Assembly: GCF_030297155.1 (NCBI RefSeq)
Contig: NZ_AP028068.1
Span: 2,077,827-2,141,826 of the forward strand
DNA from: Vibrio sp. FE10
GTDB taxonomy: Bacteria > Pseudomonadota > Gammaproteobacteria > Enterobacterales > Vibrionaceae
Direction of reading: 5' to 3'
DNA length: 64,000 nt
Part shown: one piece after another, positions 28,526 to 37,928 of the stretch
Position numbering within the stretch: the stretch's first letter is position 1
Layout: the number at the start of each line of letters is the position of its first letter
Notes under the pieces: generated by a model
The model's input: only the letters and a program-made list of their open reading frames with translations
Told to the model about the DNA's origin: nothing
The model's database searches: none
Program-made: the position numbers and the translations under genes

Positions 28526-29587
28526 TTGAATAAACCAAACCACATAACACTCGCAACGTTCAATCTTTTGAACTACCTCGAACCACCGAATGCTTATTAT
28601 GATTTTGAGAACATCTACAGCTTCGAGGAGTGGCAGAAGAAACAAGGCTGGATGGCTGAAGCGATTGGTTCATTAGATTGTGATGTGATTGGCTTCCAAG
28701 AGATATTTAGCCCGCAGTCTTTAGAGCAGTTAATGAATGATCTGGGTTATCCGTACTTTGCGGTTGTCGATTGCCCGCATGTTGAAGATGATTACCTGTA
28801 TACCTCGCCTGTAGTCGGTATCGCCTCTCGCTACCCGATTGAAAAAGTACAGCCGGTTAAACCAGATTCAGAGTTGCTGTCAGCCTTCAATCTTAGTGAC
28901 AATTTTTCATTCAACCGAACGCCTGTCCACGCGACCATTACGCTTCCTCACTTGGGCTCGACTGATTGTTACGTTGTACATTTCAAATCTCAGCGAGCAA
29001 CCGAACCAAAAAATCACACTCCAGATAACGCTGATAGAACTAAAGTCTCGGAAACCTCAGGCAACCAAAAGCCAAAAAGTGACACATTGGTTAAGCTTCA
29101 TCAGGAGCAACTTGGGTCTTGGTTATCTAGCGTTCAGCGCGGCCTAGAAGCTCAGATGCTGCATCAATACATTACCCATCAACGTCACCAAACCGATCAA
29201 CCAGTTGTGTTAATGGGTGATTTTAACAAGCCATTGTTTCACAATGAGTTCAAAGGACTTCTTAGCTATTCATTGAATCGAGATGAAGCAAGCAAACATT
29301 GGTTATCGCACTTTAGACTAAAAGACAGTTGGGATCTGTACCATCAGCTTCACGAAGAGGATTTGCTCGAACAACGTAAACCAACACACTATTACGGCGC
29401 TTCAGGGTCAGTTTTGGATTACATCTTGATGTCGAACGAGTTTGATTGTCAGAACTCATCAAGCTTGATGGAGATCTCTAACTACACAGTGCTAGACCAT
29501 CACCTCATCAATCCTAGTTTTGAACACGACCAATTCAGTACTGACCATGCCATCGTTGCAGTCACCGCTCATATCCGTGAAGCCTAA
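28526..29587 (+). CDS. Endonuclease/exonuclease/phosphatase-fold hydrolase
   Basis: 353 residues of the EEP (DNase I-like) superfamily. Conserved elements are the N-terminal ATFNLLNYLEP, the metal-binding Glu in GFQEIF, the catalytic VVLMGDFNKP and the C-terminal FSTDHAIV. The start is a TTG with TAGGAT about 6 bases upstream; no in-frame ATG exists before codon 70. It has no signal peptide. The substrate may be DNA, a phosphoinositide-like lipid or another phosphodiester and cannot be fixed from sequence. It is divergent from the beta-lactamase gene. Confidence 0.85.
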   Translation: MNKPNHITLATFNLLNYLEPPNAYYDFENIYSFEEWQKKQGWMAEAIGSLDCDVIGFQEIFSPQSLEQLMNDLGYPYFAVVDCPHVEDDYLYTSPVVGIASRYPIEKVQPVKPDSELLSAFNLSDNFSFNRTPVHATITLPHLGSTDCYVVHFKSQRATEPKNHTPDNADRTKVSETSGNQKPKSDTLVKLHQEQLGSWLSSVQRGLEAQMLHQYITHQRHQTDQPVVLMGDFNKPLFHNEFKGLLSYSLNRDEASKHWLSHFRLKDSWDLYHQLHEEDLLEQRKPTHYYGASGSVLDYILMSNEFDCQNSSSLMEISNYTVLDHHLINPSFEHDQFSTDHAIVAVTAHIREA

Positions 29588-29634
29588 CTATTCGATTACA
29601 TTCTCAATCGGATTCACCAAAGATAAGCATTAAA

Positions 29635-29661
29635 AAAGCCGCAGTTAAAAACTGCGGCTTT
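29635..29661. terminator. Bidirectional rho-independent terminator
   Basis: AAAGCCGCAGTT (29635-29646) and AACTGCGGCTTT (29650-29661) form a 12-bp stem. An A run precedes the stem, so it can also terminate the convergent barrel gene. Confidence 0.9.
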
Positions 29662-29736
29662 CCACTTTAGCTAAACGGGTTGAGCCAACCGACGCCCCAT
29701 TTAGAAACCGATTTACCGTTTAGCAAAGTGTGAAAC

Positions 29737-30360
29737 TTAGAATGTGTACATTGCGCCTAAGTAGAAAGAGTCCAAAACGACAGTTTCTTCTATCTTATGT
29801 CCGTTGTCGTAATTTTCAATGTCGAAAGCATCGGCTTCATATGCTAGGCGAAAGCTCAATGAAGACATTGTAGGTGGCGTATATTCAACACCAACACCCA
29901 TACGGATGCCATCTCCCGTATCATCAAAACCATTTCCTGAAGGGCGAGAACCGTCTGCAAACTTCATATCTAAATCAATGGTCGATAAACCAATCGTACC
30001 AAATGGACGAACGCCATTATCAAACGTGTAACCAAGATTAGCCGTTACTGAAAAGATTTGAGGTGTCCAAGTGAAACCATCGTTACGACCGGGAGATCTA
30101 GCAACAACATCGCCAAAGTCTGTATATTGCGCTTCAATCGCAACAATGCGATTAAATTTATAACCTGCAATCAAACGATATGTATTGTCTTCGGCTTTAA
30201 AACTAACTGGTACATTTACAGAATCAAACATACCACCATCATCCACACCAGACGTACCGATTGCGCCGCCTAGGTAGAAACCACTGTCTGCTGCCATTAC
30301 ATTGTTTGCTGCCACTGCTGACGACATCATCGCAATGCTTAGAATAAATTTGTTGTTCAT
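29737..30360 (-). CDS. Small outer-membrane beta-barrel (OmpA/OmpX-like porin family)
   Basis: 207 residues: signal peptide ending VMA-ADSG, then about eight amphipathic strands (GFYLGGAIGTSG, YRLIAGYKFNRIVAIEAQYTDFG, DSFYLGAMYTF) ending in Phe. This matches the eight-stranded OMP_b-brl/OmpA-like barrel family. It is a monocistronic gene with a 5' leader that contains a hairpin at 30388-30423. The role is structural or in adhesion/permeability and is not specified. Confidence 0.85.
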   Translation of the reverse strand: MNNKFILSIAMMSSAVAANNVMAADSGFYLGGAIGTSGVDDGGMFDSVNVPVSFKAEDNTYRLIAGYKFNRIVAIEAQYTDFGDVVARSPGRNDGFTWTPQIFSVTANLGYTFDNGVRPFGTIGLSTIDLDMKFADGSRPSGNGFDDTGDGIRMGVGVEYTPPTMSSLSFRLAYEADAFDIENYDNGHKIEETVVLDSFYLGAMYTF

Positions 30361-30795
30361 TACTGCTTGACCTTACTTATTACAAATCAAGATTGCTGCG
30401 CCTTCCTGTGCTGCACAATCTTGTTAGAGTTATCCGACACCCCGTCGAATTCGCAAGCAGGTTAAGCTCACAGAAAACAAAAAAATAAATAAAAATATAA
30501 CCACTTTGTAATTTCAAACAACAGAATCAGTAAAAACCAATTAAACACATGAATAATAACGAAATAAAAACCAATCATTTCTAGAAGAAAACCTCTCCTT
30601 GATTTTCAAACCAGACCATTTTTAGATTTTAATCACGCGAACTTACGCACGCTTACTTTCAGGAGTGGCGTTATTTCGCATAATCCGCGCGCTTTGATCA
30701 TTAGTACACTTAAATAAGCACGCTCAAGCAGTTACCCGCTCCAACCGCAGGCCAGCTTTATCTCCACCATTCAAAATAAGAAAAACCACAACGTA
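30361..30795. promoter_or_regulatory. Divergent intergenic region of the barrel and winged-helix genes
   Basis: 435 AT-rich bases. CAAGATTG (30388-30395) and CAATCTTG (30416-30423) form a hairpin in the probable 5' leader of the barrel gene. Nothing else was recognised. Both divergent promoters must be here. Confidence 0.5.
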
Positions 30796-31110
30796 ATGAA
30801 CCAGACCATAGACCTCAACGGCTTAATCATTGATATCAACTCTCGAACTATTACTAATCAACAGGGAAACAAAATCACTTTGCGCCCTCACCTTTTGGCA
30901 GTGCTCTGTTTATTGCTAGAAAATGCGGGAAGACCCATTTCGAAAGAACACATCGTTGATACCTGTTGGGACGGACAACTCTCATCTCCTCACGTTCTCG
31001 CCAACGTCGTCTATAACCTACGTAACGTCTTTGCTCATTTGAGAGCCCCAAACATACAGATAGTTACCATCAACAAGTTTGGCTACGCGTTATCGGTTGA
31101 ATCCACTTAA
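30796..31110 (+). CDS. Solitary winged-helix DNA-binding protein (OmpR/ToxR type)
   Basis: 104 residues consisting only of an OmpR/ToxR-like winged helix. The pattern LRPHLLAVLCLLLENAGRPISKEHIVDTCW is followed by LANVVYNLRNVFA and the wing VTINKFGYALSV. There is no receiver domain before it and no membrane segment after it, unlike OmpR or ToxR/CadC proteins. It may be a small DNA-binding protein working with a partner, or a trimmed ToxR-like regulator. It is divergent from the barrel gene, which is a candidate target. The ribosome binding site is weak. Confidence 0.75.
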   Translation: MNQTIDLNGLIIDINSRTITNQQGNKITLRPHLLAVLCLLLENAGRPISKEHIVDTCWDGQLSSPHVLANVVYNLRNVFAHLRAPNIQIVTINKFGYALSVEST

Positions 31111-31259
31111 GTGGCGAGAAGCTGGGGGATTAGGAACAGCCATTGTCAGGCTAAACGGTGTGAATAACGCATCGTAAACATCCCCTCTTTCATCCCGTTT
31201 GATACCCCCTAAAACGCTTTGTATTCCTCAGTTTTGTTCGTGTTTATGCAACTAATCGA

Positions 31260-31275
31260 GGTGATAAAGATCACC
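31260..31275. promoter_or_regulatory. CRP-like binding site upstream of rbs
   Basis: GGTGATAAAGATCACC has the GTGA-N6-TCAC core of a cAMP-CRP site. It lies 12 bases upstream of the first RbsR-type operator, as expected for a catabolite-controlled sugar operon. Confidence 0.6.
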
Positions 31276-31287
31276 AAAAAACACCCC

Positions 31288-31303
31288 ATCGAAACGTTTC
31301 GAT
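31288..31303. promoter_or_regulatory. RbsR-type operator 1
   Basis: ATCGAAACGTTTCGAT is a perfect 16-bp palindrome of the LacI-family type. An identical copy lies 78 bp downstream. The rbsR gene at the end of the operon is the obvious repressor. Confidence 0.8.
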
Positions 31304-31365
31304 GATCGTTATCACACTCTAAAACAATCAAACGTGCAAATGATAAATCAAACACTATTATCACT

Positions 31366-31381
31366 ATCGAAACGTTTCGAT
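31366..31381. promoter_or_regulatory. RbsR-type operator 2
   Basis: Second perfect copy of ATCGAAACGTTTCGAT, 57 bases before the rbsD start. Its centre is 78 bp from operator 1, a distance that would allow a repressor-bridged loop or two-site repression around the promoter. Confidence 0.8.
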
Positions 31382-31438
31382 GGCTTTTTCTTGAGTTGTT
31401 CTCAACCCATTAAACGTTATTTTTCGATAGGTCGTGAT

Positions 31439-31858
31439 ATGAAAAAAAGTACTCTAATTAATTCTGAACTCTCTTACTTGGTGGCGACTCTTGGCCACAC
31501 AGATGAAATCACGATTTGTGACGCGGGCTTACCAATTCCAGACCAGGTAACTCGCATTGATCTTGCTCTGACTCATGGTGTACCAAGCTTTCAACAAACG
31601 GTAAAAACCATGCTGGATGAATCTCAAATTGAAGGTGTTGTGATTGCAGAAGAGTTTGCGAAAGTAAGCCCAGAGCACCACGCTTCGCTGATTGATTTGA
31701 TCAAGACAGAAGAAGCGCGTTGCGGAAAATCGCTTTCGATTACGTACATTACTCATGAAGAATTCAAAGAGCGCACGCATGAAAGCCGCGCGGTTATCCG
31801 CACTGGTGAATGCACACCTTACGCGAATGTTATTTTCCAAGCTGGCGTAACGTTTTAG
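31439..31858 (+). CDS. rbsD: D-ribose pyranase
   Basis: 139 residues. RbsD interconverts the pyranose and furanose forms of ribose so that ribokinase can use it. Family motifs are the catalytic [11 protein letters not shown] (His in LATLGHTDE just before) and the C-terminal [19 protein letters not shown]. The ATG at 31439 is chosen because AGGT precedes it and the protein then has the usual length; a frame extending to 31334 would run through operator 2. First gene of the rbs operon. Confidence 0.95.
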   Translation: MKKSTLINSELSYLVATLGHTDEITICDAGLPIPDQVTRIDLALTHGVPSFQQTVKTMLDESQIEGVVIAEEFAKVSPEHHASLIDLIKTEEARCGKSLSITYITHEEFKERTHESRAVIRTGECTPYANVIFQAGVTF

Positions 31859-31947
31859 CTCAAGCGAAACGCAACGACAGTCCAGCGTCATTGCTGAACA
31901 AAGATAGACACAACCAAATACAACTGGCCCCGAGTAAAGGAACCGAC

Positions 31948-33453
31948 ATGACTCAAGCCATTTTAGAACTTAGCTCAATTGAGAAAGCCTTCCCTGGTGT
32001 GAAAGCACTGGATAAGGCAAGCCTCAACGTTTACCCAGGACGCGTAATGGCGTTAATGGGTGAAAACGGTGCAGGTAAATCAACGCTCATGAAAGTGCTC
32101 ACCGGCATTTACCACTTGGATGGCGGCACTATCGCCTACCAAGGTAAACCAGCGGCATTTAAAGGACCTCGTGATTCACAACAAGCCGGCATTAGTATCA
32201 TTCACCAAGAATTGAACCTAATTCCAGAGCTAACCATCGCCGAGAACATCTTCTTAGGTCGTGAAATCACCGGGACTATGGGTCGCATTCTTTGGAACGA
32301 AATGTACCAAGAAGCGGACAAGCTACTTAAACGTCTTAATGTAAAACACAGCTCGAAAACACTTTTAGGTCAGTTAAGCCTTGGTGAGCAACAAATGGTA
32401 GAGATCGCGAAAGCCCTATCGTTTGAATCTAAGGTCATCATCATGGATGAGCCAACGGATGCATTAACCGATACCGAAACTGAGTCGCTATTTAAGGTGA
32501 TCAACGAGCTGCGTTCTGAAGGCTGCGGCATTGTTTACATCTCTCACCGCTTGAAAGAGATCTTCGAGATTTGTGATGACATCACTGTGCTTCGTGACGG
32601 TAAATTCATAGGCCAATGTGAAGTAAAAGACACCGATGAAGATGGCCTGATCGAAAAGATGGTTGGCCGTAAGTTGGACGAGCAATATCCACGTATTGGC
32701 CAGAGCCACGGTGAAACCTGCCTTGAAGTGATTGGCCTGACGGGTTCTGGCGTTCATGACGTGAGCTTTACTCTAAAGCGCGGCGAAATCCTGGGTGTAT
32801 CGGGCTTGATGGGTGCAGGTCGTACTGAATTGATGAAAGTGATTTACGGTGCCCTTCCGAGTGAACGCGGTGTTATCAACTTAGAAAACAAAACCATTAA
32901 CCCTGTTAGTCCAAAAGATGGCCTTGCCAATGGCATTGCATACATCTCTGAAGACCGTAAAGGCGATGGCTTGGTTCTAGGGCTTTCAGTAAAAGAAAAC
33001 ATGTCTTTATGTTCACTTGACCTACTGACTAACAAAGGTCAAATCCAACATAAAGATGAAGTGATGGCGGTTGATGACTTCATCAAACTGTTCAACATCA
33101 AGACCCCGACTCGCGAGCAAATCATCGGCAACCTTTCTGGTGGTAACCAACAGAAAGTGGCTATCGCTAAAGGCTTGATGACCAAACCAAAAGTACTGAT
33201 TCTCGACGAGCCCACTCGTGGTGTCGATGTCGGTGCTAAGAAAGAAATTTACCAACTCATTAATAAATTCAAAGCCGACGGCATGAGCATTATTTTAGTC
33301 TCATCTGAAATGCCAGAAGTGTTAGGAATGAGTGACCGCATCATGGTGATGCATGAAGGCCGTGTAAGCGGTGAATTTGATGCTAAAGAAGCAAACCAAG
33401 AATTATTACTGGCGTGTGCGGTCGGTAAAAAGATCAACGAGGACGCAGCATGA
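31948..33453 (+). CDS. rbsA: Ribose ABC transporter ATPase
   Basis: 501 residues, the same length as E. coli RbsA. Two ATPase domains: the first with Walker [10 protein letters not shown], signature [15 protein letters not shown] and Walker [12 protein letters not shown]; the second with a degenerate P-loop ([10 protein letters not shown]), as is normal for sugar transporters, and signature [15 protein letters not shown]. The start at 31948 has AAAGGA upstream. It powers ribose uptake with RbsC and RbsB and overlaps rbsC by four bases (ATGA). Confidence 0.96.
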   Translation: MTQAILELSSIEKAFPGVKALDKASLNVYPGRVMALMGENGAGKSTLMKVLTGIYHLDGGTIAYQGKPAAFKGPRDSQQAGISIIHQELNLIPELTIAENIFLGREITGTMGRILWNEMYQEADKLLKRLNVKHSSKTLLGQLSLGEQQMVEIAKALSFESKVIIMDEPTDALTDTETESLFKVINELRSEGCGIVYISHRLKEIFEICDDITVLRDGKFIGQCEVKDTDEDGLIEKMVGRKLDEQYPRIGQSHGETCLEVIGLTGSGVHDVSFTLKRGEILGVSGLMGAGRTELMKVIYGALPSERGVINLENKTINPVSPKDGLANGIAYISEDRKGDGLVLGLSVKENMSLCSLDLLTNKGQIQHKDEVMAVDDFIKLFNIKTPTREQIIGNLSGGNQQKVAIAKGLMTKPKVLILDEPTRGVDVGAKKEIYQLINKFKADGMSIILVSSEMPEVLGMSDRIMVMHEGRVSGEFDAKEANQELLLACAVGKKINEDAA

Positions 33454-34436
33454 GTACTAAAACCATGAGCAAAACAACTGAAGATCCAAAGAAAAAACCG
33501 TTAATCAGCAAAGAGTGGCTGATTGATCAAAAGTCATTGATTGCTTTGATTTTCCTGATTGTCGTCGTTTCTTTCTTAAACCCGAACTTCTTTACGGTCG
33601 ACAACATCCTAAACATTCTGCGCCAAACCTCGGTTAACGCAATCATCGCTGTGGGTATGACGCTGGTTATCTTAACCGCAGGTATCGACTTGAGTGTCGG
33701 TTCTGTACTTGCACTTTGTGGCGCGTTCGCTGCCAGCATGATTGGTCTAGAGATCCCTGTGATGATCGCAGTGCCAACCGCTCTTGTAGCAGGTGCAGCA
33801 CTGGGTGCTATCAGTGGTGTGATTATCGCCAAGGGTAAGGTTCAAGCCTTCATCGCAACGCTTGTAACCATGACTCTATTACGCGGCGTAACCATGGTTT
33901 ACACAGATGGTCGTCCTATCTCAACAGGCTTCACTGACACTGCAGACGCATTCGCTTGGTTCGGTACAGGCTACGCAATGGGCATCCCAGTTCCAGTATG
34001 GATCATGGTCGTGGTATTCGCAGCGGTATGGTACCTACTTAACCACACACGCTTTGGTCGCTACGTTTACGCTCTGGGTGGCAACGAATCAGCAACTCGC
34101 CTATCAGGCATCGACGTAGACAAAGTAAAAATCGGCGTTTACGCAATCTGTGGTCTGCTAGCAGCAGTGGCAGGCATCATCGTGGCATCTCGCTTGTCAT
34201 CAGCTCAACCTACCGCAGGTATGGGTTATGAATTAGACGCCATTGCAGCCGTAGTTCTTGGCGGCACAAGCTTAGCCGGCGGTCGTGGCCGCATCATGGG
34301 CACATTGATTGGTGCACTGATTATCGGCTTCCTAAACAACGCCCTAAACCTACTAGACGTATCTTCTTACTACCAGATGATTGCAAAAGCAGTGGTTATT
34401 CTTCTGGCGGTATTGGTCGACAACAAAAACAAATAA
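33450..34436 (+). CDS. rbsC: Ribose ABC transporter permease
   Basis: 328 residues of the BPD_transp_2 family. About eight to ten membrane helices include [23 protein letters not shown] and [20 protein letters not shown] regions. It forms the inner-membrane ribose channel. The start overlaps the rbsA stop, so the two are translationally coupled. Confidence 0.96.
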   Translation: MSTKTMSKTTEDPKKKPLISKEWLIDQKSLIALIFLIVVVSFLNPNFFTVDNILNILRQTSVNAIIAVGMTLVILTAGIDLSVGSVLALCGAFAASMIGLEIPVMIAVPTALVAGAALGAISGVIIAKGKVQAFIATLVTMTLLRGVTMVYTDGRPISTGFTDTADAFAWFGTGYAMGIPVPVWIMVVVFAAVWYLLNHTRFGRYVYALGGNESATRLSGIDVDKVKIGVYAICGLLAAVAGIIVASRLSSAQPTAGMGYELDAIAAVVLGGTSLAGGRGRIMGTLIGALIIGFLNNALNLLDVSSYYQMIAKAVVILLAVLVDNKNK

Positions 34437-34450
34437 AACCTATTCACACT

Positions 34451-34490
34451 CTAGGTTAATACAAACAACACACTAGGTTAATACAAGTAA
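34451..34490. repeat. Short direct repeat between rbsC and rbsB
   Basis: CTAGGTTAATACAA occurs at 34451-34464 and again at 34473-34486, a 22-base period. It lies just after the rbsC stop. No function is evident. Confidence 0.7.
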
Positions 34491-34538
34491 CACCCTGTTT
34501 TACCTTAAAATATTAGAATCTATAAATAATGTAACTAC

Positions 34539-34562
34539 GAGCTAGGACTCACCTCCTAGCTC
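34539..34562 (+). promoter_or_regulatory. Hairpin upstream of rbsB
   Basis: GAGCTAGGA and TCCTAGCTC form a perfect 9-bp stem with a 6-base loop, 23 bases before the rbsB start and next to its AAAGGA site. Stems like this often set the higher level of the binding-protein message in ABC operons by protecting or stopping mRNA. This role is inference. Confidence 0.6.
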
Positions 34563-34585
34563 ACCCTACACAAAGGACTTACACC

Positions 34586-35464
34586 ATGAAAAAATTAGCG
34601 ACTCTTATTTCTGCTGCTCTTCTTTCTACAACGGTATCTGTGTCTGCACAGGCGCAAGATACAATGGCAATCGTTCTGTCTACATTGAACAACCCATTCT
34701 TCGTGACCATGAAAGATGGCGCAGAAGCGAAAGCGGAAGAGCTAGGCTACAAGCTTATCGTTCTTGATTCTCAAAACGACCCAAGCAAAGAGCTTTCGAA
34801 CATTGAAGATCTAACCATTCGTGGTGTTAAAGCAATCCTGATTAACCCAACGGATTCAGACGCTGTGTCTAACGCTATTCGTATTGCTAACCGCTCAGAC
34901 ATCCCAGTATTAACGCTAGACCGTGGTGCAAGCCGTGGTGACGTAGTGAGCCACATTGCTTCTGATAACGTAATCGGTGGTGAAATGGCGGGTCACTACA
35001 TCATGGAAAAAGTGGGCGAAAAAGCGAAAGTAATCCAACTTGAAGGTATCGCCGGTACCTCAGCAGCTCGTGAACGTGGTGAAGGCTTCATGAACGCAGT
35101 AAACGGCAGCGATCTTGAGCTTCTTGCAAGCCAACCTGCTGATTTCGACCGTACTAAAGGTCTGAACGTAATGGAAAACTTGCTTGCAGCTAACCCAGAC
35201 GTACAAGCGGTATTTGCTCAAAACGATGAAATGGCACTGGGTGCGCTTCGTGCAGTTCAAGCTTCAGGTAAAGACGTAATGATCGTTGGCTTTGATGGCA
35301 CTGAAGACGGCATCGCAGCGGTTAACCGTGGCCTACTTGGCGCAACGGTTGCACAACAACCTGACCTAATCGGTTCCCTAGGTGTTGAAATGGCAGACAA
35401 AGTACTGAAAGGCGAAACAGTAGACGAGTACGTACCAGTACCTCTAAAAATCATCGCTAAGTAA
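34586..35464 (+). CDS. rbsB: Periplasmic ribose-binding protein
   Basis: 292 residues with a signal peptide ([13 protein letters not shown]). The mature start [18 protein letters not shown] and later [16 protein letters not shown] and [10 protein letters not shown] are typical of RbsB. It delivers ribose to RbsC/RbsA and can also feed a chemoreceptor. It is set apart from rbsC by 149 bases with repeats and a hairpin. Confidence 0.96.
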   Translation: MKKLATLISAALLSTTVSVSAQAQDTMAIVLSTLNNPFFVTMKDGAEAKAEELGYKLIVLDSQNDPSKELSNIEDLTIRGVKAILINPTDSDAVSNAIRIANRSDIPVLTLDRGASRGDVVSHIASDNVIGGEMAGHYIMEKVGEKAKVIQLEGIAGTSAARERGEGFMNAVNGSDLELLASQPADFDRTKGLNVMENLLAANPDVQAVFAQNDEMALGALRAVQASGKDVMIVGFDGTEDGIAAVNRGLLGATVAQQPDLIGSLGVEMADKVLKGETVDEYVPVPLKIIAK

Positions 35465-35490
35465 TTCAGTTTAGCGCTGAGATCTAATTA

Positions 35491-35516
35491 AGCAGGGAGT
35501 CCCCTATCTCCCTGCT
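35491..35516 (+). terminator. Hairpin after rbsB
   Basis: AGCAGGGA pairs with TCCCTGCT around a 10-base loop, 27 bases after the rbsB stop. There is no T run, so it is more likely an mRNA-stabilising or partial attenuation structure than a full terminator, since rbsK follows on the same strand. Confidence 0.55.
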
Positions 35517-35680
35517 CATTAGTTCACTAACTCGCTGACTCAAGAAAAACCAAAAGACCGACAGTGCATCGCTGTTTCTCATACCGCCGTCTAACAAGGC
35601 GAACAGTTTACGTAACGAGAATTAACGTAATGAGAAAGACCCATGCATTTTCAAATACGATATATCATAAGGCTCGTATC

Positions 35681-36607
35681 ATGACTCAACTGATTGTTTT
35701 AGGTAGCGTTAACGCTGACCACGTACTGCAAGTTCCTTCGTTCCCTCGTCCGGGTGAAACCTTGATTGGCGGTAACTATCAGGTCATCCCTGGTGGCAAA
35801 GGCGCAAACCAAGCGGTAGCCGCAGCGCGATTAAACGCAGATATCGGCTTTATCGCCTGTATTGGTGACGACCCATTTGGCATCAACATTCGTCAAGATT
35901 TTGCTAAAGACGGCATCAACATCGACGGCGTGATCGTTGCAGACAACACGCCGACAGGCATTGCGATGATCCAAGTATCCGCAACGGGTGAAAACAGTAT
36001 TTGTCTTTCTGCTGAAGCCAACAACAAGCTGACTTGCGACCAAATCGAACCGCACCTAGAGAAGATTCGCAGTGCTAAGTACCTGCTGACTCAGCTAGAA
36101 ACTCCGATTGAAGGCATTGAATACGCAGCAAAAGCAGCAAAAGAAAGCGGCACTCAAGTGATTCTTAATCCGGCTCCTGCTCGTCCCCTATCAGATACAC
36201 TATTGTCGTGTGTTGATGTGATTACACCTAACGAAACAGAAGCTGAGGTACTGACAGGCATTACTGTGACTGATAGCGCATCCGCTCATCAGGCAGCTTT
36301 GGCTTTGCACGCGAAAGGCATCGACACAGTGATGATCACACTTGGCGCGAAAGGCGTTTGGGTAAGTAAAAACGATAAAGGCGAGCTAATCGCAGGTTTC
36401 CGCGTTGAAGCGACAGATACCACCGCTGCAGGTGATACCTTCAACGGTGCATTGGTGACAGGCTTACTTGAAGACATGCCACTTGAGCGCGCGATTAAGT
36501 TTGCTCATGCCGCGGCAGCTATTTCAGTGACTCGCTTCGGCGCACAAACCTCTATCCCAAGCCGTGCTGAAACCGACGCGTTTTTATCAGAGCAATTATC
36601 GGCTTAG
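35681..36607 (+). CDS. rbsK: Ribokinase
   Basis: 308 residues of the PfkB/ribokinase family. It phosphorylates ribose to ribose 5-phosphate. Motifs: the N-terminal VLGSVNADHVL, substrate loop PGGKGANQAVAAARL, and the catalytic TTAAGDTFNGALVTGL with its Asp. The ATG at 35681 gives the usual length; the longer frame to 35564 has no homology-like content. Confidence 0.96.
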   Translation: MTQLIVLGSVNADHVLQVPSFPRPGETLIGGNYQVIPGGKGANQAVAAARLNADIGFIACIGDDPFGINIRQDFAKDGINIDGVIVADNTPTGIAMIQVSATGENSICLSAEANNKLTCDQIEPHLEKIRSAKYLLTQLETPIEGIEYAAKAAKESGTQVILNPAPARPLSDTLLSCVDVITPNETEAEVLTGITVTDSASAHQAALALHAKGIDTVMITLGAKGVWVSKNDKGELIAGFRVEATDTTAAGDTFNGALVTGLLEDMPLERAIKFAHAAAAISVTRFGAQTSIPSRAETDAFLSEQLSA

Positions 36608-36760
36608 CTTGCTACCTATTTGAAGGTTTAAACTCCTGAGCTAAACCGTAGTTAACGGATGTTAGCCTTCAAATTCGGTAACAACAAATAACAAGCATAA
36701 GCCCCTGTATTCAGGCAGAATATCGCGCAACGTGGCAAGTTACTCCCACAAGGATTTTTT

Positions 36761-37762
36761 ATGGCAACAATGAAAGACGTCGCTCGGCTAGCAAAGGTTT
36801 CAACTTCAACCGTCAGCCATGTGATCAACAAGTCACGTTTTGTCAGTGAAGAGATAGCTGAGCGTGTTAACAGTGCGGCTAAAGAACTCAACTACGCACC
36901 GTCTGCATTGGCTCGTAGTTTGAAAATGAAGCAAACCAAAACCTTAGGCATGCTGGTAACTACCTCTACTAACCCATTCTTTGGTGAAGTAGTGAAAGGT
37001 GTTGAGCGTCGTTGCTACGAGAAAGGTTACAACCTTATCTTGTGTAACACCGAAGGCGATAGCGAGCGCATGAAGTCATCTATCGACACATTGCTACAAA
37101 AGCGTGTCGATGGCCTAATGCTGATGTGTTCAACCCTTGAAGGCGAGCACATTGACGTATTTGAACGCTACCCAGAATTACCTATCGTTGTGATGGACTG
37201 GGGCCCAATGTTGTTCGCCAGCGATAAGATCCAAGACAACTCGCATCAAGGCGGTTACATGGCGACCAAGCACTTGATCGATAACGGCCACTCTCAAATT
37301 GGTTGTATCACTGGCCCACTGCACCGTAATCAAGCATCGTCTCGTTATCAAGGCTTCAAGCAAGCGATGGAAGAAGCAAAGCTAGAGATCAACCCTAAGT
37401 GGATTGTTGAATCAAACTTCGAATGCGATGGCGGTTTTGACTCATACCAAACCTTAAAAGCGCGTGGCGAAATGCCATCGGCACTGTTTGTTAGTAATGA
37501 CATGATGGCAATGGGTGTGATTCACGCTGCGGCTCAAGATGGCACATCGATTCCAAATGATCTTTCAATCATTGGCTACGATGACATCCACTTGTCGAAG
37601 TACATGACACCCGCTTTAAGCACTATCCACCAGCCAAAACACCGTTTAGGTAAAGCGGCCGTAGATACTCTATTGAACCGACTCAAAACCCCTGATGCGT
37701 ATCCGCAGGTTGTTGAGTTAGAGCCAACGTTAGTTGAACGAAGCAGCGTAAAAGCGATTTAG
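36761..37762 (+). CDS. rbsR: Ribose operon repressor, LacI family
   Basis: 333 residues. The N-terminal helix-turn-helix TMKDVARLAKVSTSTVSHVI and hinge ALARSLKM are followed by a ribose-binding-protein-like core (NPFFGEVVKGVE, FVSNDMMAMGVI, LSIIGYDDI). It is last in the rbs cluster, preceded by AAGGA, and is the expected ligand-responsive repressor of the two ATCGAAACGTTTCGAT operators. Confidence 0.94.
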   Translation: MATMKDVARLAKVSTSTVSHVINKSRFVSEEIAERVNSAAKELNYAPSALARSLKMKQTKTLGMLVTTSTNPFFGEVVKGVERRCYEKGYNLILCNTEGDSERMKSSIDTLLQKRVDGLMLMCSTLEGEHIDVFERYPELPIVVMDWGPMLFASDKIQDNSHQGGYMATKHLIDNGHSQIGCITGPLHRNQASSRYQGFKQAMEEAKLEINPKWIVESNFECDGGFDSYQTLKARGEMPSALFVSNDMMAMGVIHAAAQDGTSIPNDLSIIGYDDIHLSKYMTPALSTIHQPKHRLGKAAVDTLLNRLKTPDAYPQVVELEPTLVERSSVKAI

Positions 37763-37870
37763 TGCTCCTTTCTACAAATCTAAATAACTGTTCTAAACAA
37801 CAGAGTCGAGCAGCAAAGCAACTAGGCAAGGCAAGGCAAGGCAACAGCCTACACAACAGACCCAAATAAC

Positions 37871-37900
37871 AAAGGGCAAGGTTATCTAACCTTGCCCTTT
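37871..37900. terminator. Bidirectional terminator between rbsR and the C-N hydrolase
   Basis: AAAGGGCAAGGTTA and TAACCTTGCCCTTT make a perfect 14-bp stem, ending in TTT on the plus strand and in TTT on the minus strand. It serves two convergent genes. A short GGCAA tandem repeat (about 37824-37843) lies just upstream. Confidence 0.9.
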
Positions 37901-37928
37901 TCGATTCTATTGCGTTTCACTAGTCTTG

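Noticed and set aside
31810..31947. Earlier start for RbsA that overlaps rbsD.
   Set aside because: RbsA begins at the ATG at 31948 with a good ribosome binding site, giving the standard 501 residues.
37824..37843. GGCAA short tandem copies near the rbsR end.
   Set aside because: Only four copies of five bases and no sign of function; mentioned with the terminator.
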